From: an uncultured Pelagibacteraceae bacterium
GTDB taxonomy: Bacteria > Pseudomonadota > Alphaproteobacteria > Pelagibacterales > Pelagibacteraceae
Direction of reading: 5' to 3'
Length of the DNA: 47,799 nt
Assembly: GCA_902593445.1 (NCBI GenBank)
Contig: CACJIJ010000007.1
Span: 1-47,799, forward strand
A model generated the notes under the pieces. It was not told the DNA's origin, made no database searches, and was given only the letters and a program-made list of their open reading frames with translations. Made by a program: the position numbers and the translations under genes. Of this stretch, positions 1-9,626 are shown one piece after another. The first letter of the stretch is position 1, and every line of letters begins with the position of its first letter.

Positions 1-2
1 TA

Positions 3-644
3 TTAAAAGAAAAAAAAATTAATGGAATAATTAATGGACCTATTTCAAAACAACATTTTTTAGGTAAAAAATATTTAGGTATTACAGAATACATTTCTGA
101 TCATTTTTCAAAAAAAAATTATTGTATGTTAATTTTTAATAAAAAATTATCAGTAGCTACAGTAACAACGCATTTACCTTTAAAATTAGTTACAAAAAAA
201 ATAAATAAAAGGATTATTCAAAACAAGATTGAATTAATACAAGAATTTTATAAAGAAAAACTTCGTTTCAAGCCAAGGATTGCTGTCTTGGGTCTCAATC
301 CTCATTGTGAATCTGTTCTTAAATATAACGAAGATAAAGAAATTATAAGCCCGATTATTAAAAAATTAAAAAACAAAGGCTATAAAATTTCGGGTCCTTA
401 TCCTGCGGATACTATTTTTTTAAAAAATAATAGAAAAAATTTTGATGTAATTCTTGGAATGTATCATGACCAAGTATTAACTCCAATTAAAACATTATAT
501 GAATATGACGCGATTAATATCACTCTTGGTTTACCATTTATTAGAATTTCCCCAGATCATGGTCCTAATCAAAGAATGATAGGTAAAAACTTATCTAATC
601 CCTTAAGTCTAATTAGAGCGATAAAATTTTTGGATAAAAATTGA
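3..644 (+). CDS. pdxA: 4-hydroxythreonine-4-phosphate dehydrogenase PdxA, 5'-truncated by window start
   Basis: Frame is open from position 3 (LKEKKINGIINGPISKQHFLGKKYLGITEYISDHF...), continuous with the listed ORF at 126; motifs NGPISK, GMYHDQVL and ITLGLPFIRISPDHG are PdxA-like. Confidence 0.93.
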   Translation, partial: LKEKKINGIINGPISKQHFLGKKYLGITEYISDHFSKKNYCMLIFNKKLSVATVTTHLPLKLVTKKINKRIIQNKIELIQEFYKEKLRFKPRIAVLGLNPHCESVLKYNEDKEIISPIIKKLKNKGYKISGPYPADTIFLKNNRKNFDVILGMYHDQVLTPIKTLYEYDAINITLGLPFIRISPDHGPNQRMIGKNLSNPLSLIRAIKFLDKN

Positions 645-1426
645 TTAAAGCTAAAAAAAGTTTAGGTCAAAATTTTTTAATTGATAAAAATATTTTAGAA
701 AAAATTATAAATACAGCTAATATTGAAAATAAAATAGTTCTTGAAATTGGACCAGGGACAGGAAATTTAACTTCCTATATTCTTAAAAAAAAACCAAAGC
801 AATTATTTGTAATTGAAAAAGATAATAAGCTTGCAGCTAATCTAGAAAATATTTTTAATAACAAAATAACAATTATTAATCATGATGTTTTGAAAATTGA
901 CGAAACAACTCTTTTTAAAGAAAAAGTAACCGTATTTGGTAATTTGCCATATAACATATCAACTGAGATCCTATGTAAATGGATTAATAATTTAAAAAAT
1001 AACATTTGGTTTGAATGTCTAGTTTTAATGTTTCAAAAAGAAGTTGCTGAAAGAATTATAGCTGATTTTAATACCTCAAATTACGGCCGATTATCAATTA
1101 TTTGTAATTGGAGACTAAATATAAAAAAAATATGTGATATCAAACCTGGATCATTTTCTCCAAAGCCAAAAATAGATAGCTCTTTATTGTATTTTTATCC
1201 AAAAACAAATTTTGTAAGAATTAATAATCCAAATAATTTGGAAAAAATTACAAGAGTTTTTTTTAACCAAAGAAGGAAAATGTTAAAAAAACCTTTTAAT
1301 CAACTTTTTAATGGTAATCAAAAAGTAATAGATAAGCTTAATATTGATTTGCAATTAAGGCCTCATAACCTAAGTTTTGATACATACTACAAGTTAGTTC
1401 GTGAATATGAAAAATTAAGAAGTTAA
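641..1426 (+). CDS. rsmA: 16S rRNA (adenine1518/1519-N6)-dimethyltransferase RsmA/KsgA
   Basis: [42 protein letters not shown] motifs; TTG start overlapping the pdxA stop. Confidence 0.96.
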   Translation: MIKAKKSLGQNFLIDKNILEKIINTANIENKIVLEIGPGTGNLTSYILKKKPKQLFVIEKDNKLAANLENIFNNKITIINHDVLKIDETTLFKEKVTVFGNLPYNISTEILCKWINNLKNNIWFECLVLMFQKEVAERIIADFNTSNYGRLSIICNWRLNIKKICDIKPGSFSPKPKIDSSLLYFYPKTNFVRINNPNNLEKITRVFFNQRRKMLKKPFNQLFNGNQKVIDKLNIDLQLRPHNLSFDTYYKLVREYEKLRS

Positions 1427-2047
1427 TTTATCAACATGACTTCTAATATAATCTAGATCGTAATCTTTAGAGCCATTATTTATTACAGCATTAATCAAAT
1501 TTGTTATTTTCATATAACATTCATTCAAATCATTATTTATAACTACATAATCATAGTTAATCCAATGCAACACATCTCTTTCAAATTGTTTCATTCTTTC
1601 CTCAGCTATTAATTTATCATTTTTATGTCGTCTAGATAATCTTTCAAATAAAACTTCTTTACTTGGAGGAAGAATAAAAAAAGTAATTAACTTATAATCT
1701 AATCCTTTATTTTTTATTTGATCAGCTCCCTGCCAATCAATATCAAAAAGTATATTTTTACCTTTATTTAATTTATCTATTACTGGTGTTCTAGTTGTGC
1801 CATAAAAATTATTAAAAACTTTTGCATATTCTAAAAACTCTTCATTTTTAATTAATCTTTTAAACTTTAATTCATCAATGAAAAAATAATCCTCGTTTTG
1901 ATTTTCAGTAGGTCTTGGTTGCCTGGTTGTGTGAGAGATTGAGATTTCAAAATTATCTTTTTCAGATAATTTTTTAACAAGAGTAGTTTTACCAGCTCCT
2001 GAGGGAGAGGATAAAATTATCATTACCCCATCTTTATCTGATGGCAT
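1415..2047 (-). CDS. gmk: Guanylate kinase
   Basis: [14 protein letters not shown]-loop, [23 protein letters not shown]. Confidence 0.96.
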   Translation of the reverse strand: MPSDKDGVMIILSSPSGAGKTTLVKKLSEKDNFEISISHTTRQPRPTENQNEDYFFIDELKFKRLIKNEEFLEYAKVFNNFYGTTRTPVIDKLNKGKNILFDIDWQGADQIKNKGLDYKLITFFILPPSKEVLFERLSRRHKNDKLIAEERMKQFERDVLHWINYDYVVINNDLNECYMKITNLINAVINNGSKDYDLDYIRSHVDKLTS

Positions 2048-2055
2048 TAAAATTT

Positions 2056-2295
2056 CTAATTAGCTTTTCCTTCGATAAATTTAACCGCATCACCTACGGT
2101 TAAAATTTTCTCAGCTTCACTGTCTGAAATTTCAGATCCAAATTCTTCCTCGAAAGCCATCACTAATTCAACTGTATCTAAACTATCAGCTCCTAAATCA
2201 TCTATAAAACTTGAGTCTTCAGTAACTTTAGCTTCATCAATGCCTAAGTGATCAGCTACAATTTTTTTTACCTTGCTTGAAACGTCTTCTGACAT
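2056..2295 (-). CDS. acpP: Acyl carrier protein
   Basis: [24 protein letters not shown] phosphopantetheine site, 79 aa. Confidence 0.97.
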   Translation of the reverse strand: MSEDVSSKVKKIVADHLGIDEAKVTEDSSFIDDLGADSLDTVELVMAFEEEFGSEISDSEAEKILTVGDAVKFIEGKAN

Positions 2296-2343
2296 ATTGA
2301 TCCTTTTTGTTATAAATTCTTAATAGTTTAAAAACCTATTTTG

Positions 2344-3081
2344 TCAAGCCATATACATGCCTCCATTAACATGCAAGGTTTCACCATTTATGTAGCTAGA
2401 TTGACTTGAGCATAAAAAAAGTACTGCATTTGCAATATCATCTGGCTCTCCTAGACGTGCCGAAGGAATTTTTGATATTATAGCCTCTTTAAATTTATCA
2501 TCTAATTTATCTGTCATAGCTGTTTTAATAAAGCCTGGCGAAATACAATTTATATTTATATTTTTCTTAGCGTATTCTATCGCCAAACTTTTTGACATTG
2601 CAATTATGCCTGCCTTAGAAGCGGTGTAATTGGCTTGTCCTAAATTACCTGTATGTGCAACAACTGACGTAATATTAACAATCTTTCCAGATTTATTTTT
2701 AAGCATTTTTTTAATTGCTGATTTACTCATTAAAAAAGTTGATGTTAAATTAACATCAATTACTTTTTTCCATTCATCTAGGCTCATTCTTATTGCTAAA
2801 TTATCTTGAGTAATACCTGCGTTATTAACTATGCAATCTAAACTGCCGCCAAGTTCTTTGGTTGCGTTTTCAATAAACTCCTCAATTTTATCGCTTTGAG
2901 AAATATCAAATTTTAATATTTTAATATTTCTATGTTTATTTTTTAGTTCCTCAAGTTTTTCTATTCTTGTACCTGAAGCTAATACATTTGCTCCTGATTG
3001 ATTTAATTTTTCAATTATTGAATTTCCAATCCCGCCTGAAGCACCTGTAACAATAATATTTTTTCCTTTTAAATCAGTCAT
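2344..3081 (-). CDS. fabG: 3-oxoacyl-ACP reductase FabG
   Basis: SDR: GASGGIG, NNAGIT, YTASKAG; located between acpP and fabD. Confidence 0.95.
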   Translation of the reverse strand: MTDLKGKNIIVTGASGGIGNSIIEKLNQSGANVLASGTRIEKLEELKNKHRNIKILKFDISQSDKIEEFIENATKELGGSLDCIVNNAGITQDNLAIRMSLDEWKKVIDVNLTSTFLMSKSAIKKMLKNKSGKIVNITSVVAHTGNLGQANYTASKAGIIAMSKSLAIEYAKKNININCISPGFIKTAMTDKLDDKFKEAIISKIPSARLGEPDDIANAVLFLCSSQSSYINGETLHVNGGMYMA

Positions 3082-4004
3082 ACTTTTAGACCTTCAATAT
3101 CACTTTGAGAATTAATTGTATCAATTTTTACATTTCTATTAATTCTTTTTACCAAACCTGACAAAACTTTCCCAGGTCCAATTTCAACAAAATGATTTAC
3201 ATCATTTTCTATCATATTAATAACGCTTTCTCTCCATCTAACTCTGTTCTCTATTTGTTTAATTAAGAGATTTTTAAGCTCATCTGGGTCTTTAATCTCA
3301 TTAGCAGTGACGTTTGAAATTAATTTATTTTGCCCATTTTTAAAATTAAGCTTGTTTAACTCTTCTTTCATAATTTTTGTAGCATTATTCATCAGTTCGC
3401 AGTGAAAGGGTGCACTTACAGGAAGTTTAATATTTTTAATTGAACTATCCTTAAAAATTTGAATTAATTTTTCTAAATCTTCAGTTTTTCCACTCAAAAC
3501 AATTTGACCATCAGAATTGTCATTTGCAATTTGTGCTTTTAAATTTTTTTTATTTTCTATCAAAATTTTTTCAATTACATCAACTGTTGAGCCTAATACT
3601 GCAACCATTCCCCCCTGTCCTTTAGGCACAGAGTTTTGCATAGCGTCCCCTCTAATTCTTAAAATTTTTAAAGTATCTGAAAAATCTAAATATCCTGCAC
3701 ATGATAAAGCCGAATATTCACCTAAAGAGTGTCCTGCAAAGTATTTCGCTTTATTTAAATCTAAGTTGAATTCATTTTTTGCTAAATTAAATATTGAATA
3801 ACTTATTAAAAATATTGCTGGTTGTGTATTTGCTGTTAAATCTAACTCTTCTTTTGGTCCTTCTAGGATAAGCTTAGAAATAGAAACATTTAGCGTATCA
3901 TCTGCCTGTTTAAAAAGGTCTTTTACTATATCAAATTTATCATAAAGCTCTTTTCCCATTCCCACTATTTGAGATCCCTGGCCTGGAAAAATTACCGAAA
4001 ACAT
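3078..4004 (-). CDS. fabD: Malonyl CoA-ACP transacylase FabD
   Basis: FPGQGSQ N-terminus, GHSLGEYSA nucleophile elbow. Confidence 0.96.
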   Translation of the reverse strand: MFSVIFPGQGSQIVGMGKELYDKFDIVKDLFKQADDTLNVSISKLILEGPKEELDLTANTQPAIFLISYSIFNLAKNEFNLDLNKAKYFAGHSLGEYSALSCAGYLDFSDTLKILRIRGDAMQNSVPKGQGGMVAVLGSTVDVIEKILIENKKNLKAQIANDNSDGQIVLSGKTEDLEKLIQIFKDSSIKNIKLPVSAPFHCELMNNATKIMKEELNKLNFKNGQNKLISNVTANEIKDPDELKNLLIKQIENRVRWRESVINMIENDVNHFVEIGPGKVLSGLVKRINRNVKIDTINSQSDIEGLKV

Positions 4005-4030
4005 AAAAAAAAACTAATATTTCTGCCTTT

Positions 4031-4058
4031 TTAACTATTGTAATTGAACTTTTATAAT
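4031..4058 (+). promoter_or_regulatory. Candidate sigma-70-type promoter for rpsF-rpsR-rplI (TTAACT-16-TATAAT)
   Basis: Perfect TATAAT at 4053-4058 with TTAACT at 4031-4036 in the divergent fabD/rpsF intergenic region; by eye only. Confidence 0.45.
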
Positions 4059-4090
4059 AGTATATCCTCACTTTTTATTAAAGAACTTAA

Positions 4091-4444
4091 ATGAATTTAT
4101 ACGAACACACTATTATAGCTAGACAAGATGCTTCACCAAGTGAATTAAAGCAATTAACGGAAAAATATTCTAAAATTGTCGAAAAAAATGATGGTGAAGT
4201 TGTCAAAACAGAAAACTGGGGATTACTCAACTTATCTTATCTTATTAAAAAGAATAAAAAAGGAAGTTACATACACTTTAAAATAAAAGGTAAAGGTAAT
4301 GTAATTGATGAATTAGAAAAAAATGAGTCTATTGATAAAAAATTGTTAAGATATCTAACTGTCAGAGTAAAAAAATTTGATTTAGAAGCAAACTATTTCG
4401 GAAAAAAAGAAGATAGTGAAAAAAAGGAAAGTACTAAAAACTAA
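4091..4444 (+). CDS. rpsF: 30S ribosomal protein S6
   Basis: [15 protein letters not shown]..., followed by S18 and L9 genes. Confidence 0.95.
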   Translation: MNLYEHTIIARQDASPSELKQLTEKYSKIVEKNDGEVVKTENWGLLNLSYLIKKNKKGSYIHFKIKGKGNVIDELEKNESIDKKLLRYLTVRVKKFDLEANYFGKKEDSEKKESTKN

Positions 4445-4716
4445 TGCCAAAAAGACAAAGTGGAAATAAAAAAGGTAAACAAAGTAACTTTGCAAAATTA
4501 AGTATCTTCCAACCAAATAAATACAAGTTTAAAAAAACTTGTCCATTATCTACTAAAGGCGCTCCAGAAATAGATTACAAAAATATTAAACTTTTAAAAA
4601 AATATATATCTGAGAATGGTAAAATTTTGCCCTCAAGAATAACAAATGTGTCTCAAAAGAAACAGCGAGAGCTTTCTCTCTCGATAAAAAGAGCTAGAAA
4701 CTTAGCCCTAATATAA
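4444..4716 (+). CDS. rpsR: 30S ribosomal protein S18
   Basis: [47 protein letters not shown] is S18 signature. Confidence 0.97.
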   Translation: MPKRQSGNKKGKQSNFAKLSIFQPNKYKFKKTCPLSTKGAPEIDYKNIKLLKKYISENGKILPSRITNVSQKKQRELSLSIKRARNLALI

Positions 4717-4717
4717 A

Positions 4718-5176
4718 ATGAAAGTAATTTTATTAGAAAATGTTAAAAGAATTGGATCTATTGGTGAAGTGATAGATGTCAAAAGAGGTTTTGCAAGAAA
4801 CTTTTTAATAGCAAATAAAAAAGCCCTTTATGCATCAAAAGAAAATGTAAAGGAAGTTGAAAAAATTAAATCTGAGTTATCTAAAAAAGATAATCAAAAG
4901 AAAAAGGAAGCATCTCAAATTGCTGAACAAATTAATGGTAAAGAGTATTCTGTTAAAAAATTATCTACAGAAAATAATGAATTGTATGGCTCAGTTAAAC
5001 CAACTGAAATTTCAAAATTTATTCATGAAGAAAATAAAATTGATATCAAACCATCAATGATACAACCAGTTGAAGAAATCAAGTCTTTAGGAAAGTTTAA
5101 AGTAAAAATTTCTTTACACTCTGAAGTTGATGCTGAAATTACTGTTAATGTTTCTTCAGCTGATACAATTCAATAA
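4718..5176 (+). CDS. rplI: 50S ribosomal protein L9
   Basis: MKVILLENVKRIGSIGEVIDVKRGFARNFLIANKKA is L9 signature. Confidence 0.97.
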   Translation: MKVILLENVKRIGSIGEVIDVKRGFARNFLIANKKALYASKENVKEVEKIKSELSKKDNQKKKEASQIAEQINGKEYSVKKLSTENNELYGSVKPTEISKFIHEENKIDIKPSMIQPVEEIKSLGKFKVKISLHSEVDAEITVNVSSADTIQ

Positions 5177-5244
5177 TTATACATTCTTTTCCCCAGTGCT
5201 AAATTATAATTTGATTTAATTATTTTTTATGTAAATTTATTTTG

Positions 5245-6663
5245 ATGGAAAACAATTTAAGTATAGTAAAAGACCAATTTAAAGAATTACCGAATAATAT
5301 TGAAGCCGAACAAGCTGTTATAGGGTCTATCCTTGTAAGTAATGATATTTTTGATGAAATAAATACAATAATTTCTAATATTAACTTTTACGATCCAATG
5401 CATCAAAAAATATTTGCAGCAGTAGAACTTCTTATTTACAAAGGAATGTTGGCTAACCCAATTACACTTAAAAATTATTTTGAAGATGAAAAAGATGATC
5501 TAAATGTTCCTGAATATTTGGTCAAGATAACAAAGTTCTCTACATCAGTTAGGCAAGCTATAGAATATTCAAAAATAATTTACGATATGTTTGTACGAAG
5601 AGAATTAATAAAAATTTCAGAACAAACTATTGATAGTGCAAAAATAAATGATCTTGATATTAATGGACAATCTATAATCGAAAATTCTGAAAGATTATTA
5701 TTCGATCTAGCTGAAAAAGGTTCTTTCAATTCTTCCTTAGTAAAATTTGATGAGGCAATGAAACAAACAATTGAGATGGCCTCAGCTGCATATAAAAACG
5801 AAGAAGGTATAGTTGGTGTTCCAACTGGTTTAAGAGATTTAGATGATAAACTTGGAGGTTTACACCAATCAGATTTAATTATTATCGCTGGTCGTCCTTC
5901 AATGGGTAAAACCTCACTGGCTACGAATATTGCATTTAACGCAGCTCAAAAATTACAAGAGAGTGGTAAAAAATCTTCCATAGCTTTCTTTTCACTTGAA
6001 ATGTCTTCAGAACAATTATCTACAAGAATTATTTCTGAACAAGCAAGAATTAGTTCTAATGATATAAGGAGAGGAAGAATATCTGACGATCAGTTTGATA
6101 AGTTTTTAGAAACATCAAAAAATATTTCTGAGCTACCTCTTTATATTGATGAAACTCCTGCAATAAGTATTGCTGCTTTAAGTAATAGAGCAAGACGTAT
6201 TAAAAGGCTTTTTGGACTTGATATGATAGTGGTGGATTATATCCAACTAATGAGAGGTACTACTTTTAATAAAGACGGAAGAGTTCAAGAAATTTCACAA
6301 ATTACGCAAGGACTTAAAGCAATAGCTAAAGAACTTTCTGTTCCTGTAGTGGCTCTTTCACAGTTGTCAAGACAAGTAGAGCAAAGAGATGATCATAAGC
6401 CTCAATTGGCAGACTTAAGAGAATCTGGTTCTATTGAACAAGATGCAGATGTTGTAATGTTTGTTTATAGAGAAGGATACTATTTACAGAGAAAAGAGCC
6501 AAGGGAAGCCACTGTTGAGCATGCAGAATGGCAAGCAAAAATGAATGAGGTTGCTCATTTGGCACAAATTATAATTGGAAAACAAAGACACGGTCCTATT
6601 GGCAATGTAACTCTTGAATTTGAAGAAAGATTCACAAAATTTAAGGATACTCAATCAAGTTAA
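5245..6663 (+). CDS. dnaB: Replicative DNA helicase DnaB
   Basis: ELPNNIEAEQAVIGSIL, GRPSMGKTSLA Walker A, VVDYIQLM, ALSQLSRQVEQR; ORF track starts at a TTG (5242), the adjacent ATG at 5245 is the likelier start. Confidence 0.97.
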   Translation: MENNLSIVKDQFKELPNNIEAEQAVIGSILVSNDIFDEINTIISNINFYDPMHQKIFAAVELLIYKGMLANPITLKNYFEDEKDDLNVPEYLVKITKFSTSVRQAIEYSKIIYDMFVRRELIKISEQTIDSAKINDLDINGQSIIENSERLLFDLAEKGSFNSSLVKFDEAMKQTIEMASAAYKNEEGIVGVPTGLRDLDDKLGGLHQSDLIIIAGRPSMGKTSLATNIAFNAAQKLQESGKKSSIAFFSLEMSSEQLSTRIISEQARISSNDIRRGRISDDQFDKFLETSKNISELPLYIDETPAISIAALSNRARRIKRLFGLDMIVVDYIQLMRGTTFNKDGRVQEISQITQGLKAIAKELSVPVVALSQLSRQVEQRDDHKPQLADLRESGSIEQDADVVMFVYREGYYLQRKEPREATVEHAEWQAKMNEVAHLAQIIIGKQRHGPIGNVTLEFEERFTKFKDTQSS

Positions 6664-6684
6664 ATTCCAATATAAAGAGCTTGA

Positions 6685-9081
6685 ATGATAGCTCATTTTT
6701 ATCAAAACGTTATCCTTAAAAATCCCAAAGTAATATTTGTATTGTTAATTATTGCTATTTTAAGTTTTGGATACTATTCAAAAGATTTTAAGCTAGATGC
6801 CTCTTCAGAAACCCTATTAATAGAAGGTGACCCAGATTTAGCATATTTGAAAGAGGTCTCTGAAAGATATGGATCTAAAGAATTTTTAATTCTTACCTAT
6901 ACACCAAATGAGGGAATGGCAACTGACTCATCAATTAATAATTTATTAAGTTTAAAATATAAAATTCAGAGCCTCAATTGGGTTCATAGTGTAATTACAT
7001 TATTAGACATTCCACTTTTAAATAATTCAGAAGCTCCCCTTCAAGAAAGACTAGAAAGCTTCAAAACATTAAAAGATGAAGACGTTGATAGAGATCGAGG
7101 TTTTAAAGAAATTTTAAATAGTCCTGTTTTTCGAAATTTTGTCATTAGCGAAGATGGTAAAACTAGTGGAATTATTGTTTACATTAAACAGTCCCAAAAA
7201 TTAGAAGATATAGAAAATAAATCTAAAGAAAAAGTTGAACTAATTAAAGAACAAATCAAAAAACAAAACCACCAGAATATTTTAGAAATTAGACAAGTTA
7301 TTCAAAGTTATGGTGACGTTGGAAAGATTTATCTTGGAGGAATACCAATGATTGCTGATGACATGATGACTTTTATCAAAAGTGATATAATTGTTTTTGG
7401 TTTAGGAGTTCTATTATTTATAATTGCCACTTTATGGTTTGTTTTTAGAAATCTTCTTTGGATTGTAGTTCCTATAAGTAGTTGTCTTTTTTCTGTAATA
7501 ATAATGATGGGATTACTTGGATTGCTAGGATGGAAAGTTACGGTTATTTCATCAAATTTTATTGCACTGATGTTAATTCTAACAATGGCAATGAATATTC
7601 ATATGAGCACAAGATTTCTTCAACTTAAAAAAGATTTTCCATCAAAAAATAATTTTGAAATTATTTCCTTGACAACTTCAAAAATGTTTTGGCCAATTCT
7701 TTATACTGTTCTAACGACAATTTTCGCTTTCTTATCTTTAATTTTCAGTGAAATAAAACCTATTATTGATTTTGGCTGGATGATGACTTTTGGGTTAATT
7801 ACATCATTTATCATTACATTTACTTTGCTACCTACCCTTTTAAACTTTGCACCCACAAATAATATTTCAGTTAAAAAAGAACAGAAATCTAAAATTACAA
7901 ATTTACTTAGTTTAATTTCTATAAATAATAAAAACTATATATTCTTAGTAACTGGAATAGTTATAATATTCAGTGTTATTGGAATAAGTAAGCTTGAAGT
8001 TGAAAATAGTTTTATAAATTACTTTGATAAGAATACTGAAATTTATAAAGGTATGAAGCTTATAGATGAAGAGCTAGGTGGGACCACTCCTTTAGAGGTT
8101 ATTATTAAATTTCCTGAGAAAGAAAAGGTAAAAAAATCTGAGGAAGATGACGAGTTTGATGATTGGGGTGATGAAGAAGATACTAACGATGAAAAATATT
8201 GGTTTACCAAAGATAAAATTGATCTAATTACATCTGTTCATAATTACTTAGATAGCTTACCAGAAATTGGTAAAGTTCTATCTTTTTCATCAATTATAGA
8301 AGTGGCTACTCAATTAAATAATAATAAGCCTTTAGGAACTTTAGAAATGGGAGTACTTTACTCTAAAATTCCTGAGAGCATTAAAACTGAAATCATTGAT
8401 CCCTATCTTTCAATTAAAGATAATGAGGCTAGAATTAGTTTAAGAATTATAGATTCTCAGGAAGATTTAAGAAGAAATGATTTAATTAACAAAATTAACT
8501 TTGATTTAAAAAATCAATTCGGGTTAGAAGAAAAAGATTACAAATTAGCAGGTGTATTAATATTATTTAACAATTTATTACAAAGCTTGTTTAAGTCTCA
8601 AATTTTAACATTAGGATTAGTTATGATTGGAATATTTTCAATGTTCATAATCTTATTTAGAAATATTAAACTTTCATTGATTGGCGTTGTTCCAAATTTT
8701 ATTGCTGCTTTTTTTATACTAGGAATAATTGGATTGTTAGGAATACCCTTAGATATGATGACTATAACTATTGCTGCAATTACTATAGGAATTGCTGTTG
8801 ATAATAGTATCCACTATATTTACAGATTTAAAGAAGAGTTTAATAAAATTAAAGATTACAATAAAACATTGAGAACATGTCATTCAACAGTTGGTGTAGC
8901 TATACTAAATACTTCAATTACAATAGTCTTTGGATTTTCAATATTGGTATTATCAAAGTTTATACCAACAATTTATTTTGGTGTATTTACAGGGCTGGCT
9001 ATGTTGTTGGCTATGATATCAGTATTAACTCTGTTACCTGCATTAATTTTAATTGTTAAACCTTTTGGCAAAGCATCTTAA
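6685..9081 (+). CDS. RND superfamily (MMPL/HpnN-like) transporter
   Basis: 798 aa, duplicated TM blocks and large periplasmic loops, GIAVDNSIHYIYRF motif. Confidence 0.85.
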   Translation: MIAHFYQNVILKNPKVIFVLLIIAILSFGYYSKDFKLDASSETLLIEGDPDLAYLKEVSERYGSKEFLILTYTPNEGMATDSSINNLLSLKYKIQSLNWVHSVITLLDIPLLNNSEAPLQERLESFKTLKDEDVDRDRGFKEILNSPVFRNFVISEDGKTSGIIVYIKQSQKLEDIENKSKEKVELIKEQIKKQNHQNILEIRQVIQSYGDVGKIYLGGIPMIADDMMTFIKSDIIVFGLGVLLFIIATLWFVFRNLLWIVVPISSCLFSVIIMMGLLGLLGWKVTVISSNFIALMLILTMAMNIHMSTRFLQLKKDFPSKNNFEIISLTTSKMFWPILYTVLTTIFAFLSLIFSEIKPIIDFGWMMTFGLITSFIITFTLLPTLLNFAPTNNISVKKEQKSKITNLLSLISINNKNYIFLVTGIVIIFSVIGISKLEVENSFINYFDKNTEIYKGMKLIDEELGGTTPLEVIIKFPEKEKVKKSEEDDEFDDWGDEEDTNDEKYWFTKDKIDLITSVHNYLDSLPEIGKVLSFSSIIEVATQLNNNKPLGTLEMGVLYSKIPESIKTEIIDPYLSIKDNEARISLRIIDSQEDLRRNDLINKINFDLKNQFGLEEKDYKLAGVLILFNNLLQSLFKSQILTLGLVMIGIFSMFIILFRNIKLSLIGVVPNFIAAFFILGIIGLLGIPLDMMTITIAAITIGIAVDNSIHYIYRFKEEFNKIKDYNKTLRTCHSTVGVAILNTSITIVFGFSILVLSKFIPTIYFGVFTGLAMLLAMISVLTLLPALILIVKPFGKAS

Positions 9082-9626
9082 TGTTAGAAATCTTAGAAGA
9101 TTTTTATAAAGCAATATCAATAATTGATTTGATTTATTTAATTTTAACAATCCTTTCTTTAGTGAATTGTTATAGAAAAGGTTTTATTTTAAGCATTCTT
9201 TCAATGGCTAAATGGTTGCTGGCATACATAATAACCTTAATTCTATTTCCAAAAATTAAACCATATGTAAAAAACATAATTGATAATGAGTATGTACTCG
9301 ATGTTGGTTTAGGAATAATAATATTTATAGTTGTTATCTTTTTAGTTTTATTGGTCAATAAAGGAATCGGTAGAGCAGTCAGATATACCGGAATCGGTGG
9401 CTTAGATAAGACATTTGGTTTATTTTTTGGTTTTATAAGAGCTTATATTGTTTCTGTTTGTATCTTTTCAGGTGTTCATATCGTTTATAATTATGATAAA
9501 TGGCCAATAAATTTTGACAAATCATTCATCTTTCCATATTTAGAAAAAGGTAGTAGTTATCTGATAAAAGAATTTCCTAATGAAAAAACATATCAAGATT
9601 CTAAAGAAAAAATTACAGAGCTATAA
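9081..9626 (+). CDS. cvpA: CvpA family membrane protein
   Basis: Multi-TM protein immediately upstream of purF; RKGFILSILSMAKW and GLDKTFGLFFGFIRAY motifs. Confidence 0.88.
   Translation: MLEILEDFYKAISIIDLIYLILTILSLVNCYRKGFILSILSMAKWLLAYIITLILFPKIKPYVKNIIDNEYVLDVGLGIIIFIVVIFLVLLVNKGIGRAVRYTGIGGLDKTFGLFFGFIRAYIVSVCIFSGVHIVYNYDKWPINFDKSFIFPYLEKGSSYLIKEFPNEKTYQDSKEKITEL

Noticed and set aside
126-644. Listed ORF start at 126 as true pdxA start
   Set aside because: The same frame is open upstream to position 3 and encodes conserved PdxA sequence (NGPISK...GITEYI), so this is a truncated gene, not a 172-aa protein.
3517-3801. Plus-strand ORF of 94 aa opposite fabD
   Set aside because: Antisense to a strongly conserved gene, no recognisable domain; likely spurious. 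The same applies to 18434-18652, 18764-19054, 24030-24254, 26364-26682 and 27362-27700.
4005-4090. S6:S18-binding autoregulatory leader upstream of rpsF
   Set aside because: No convincing CCG-type bulge hairpin visible in the 86-nt region; only a promoter-like element.
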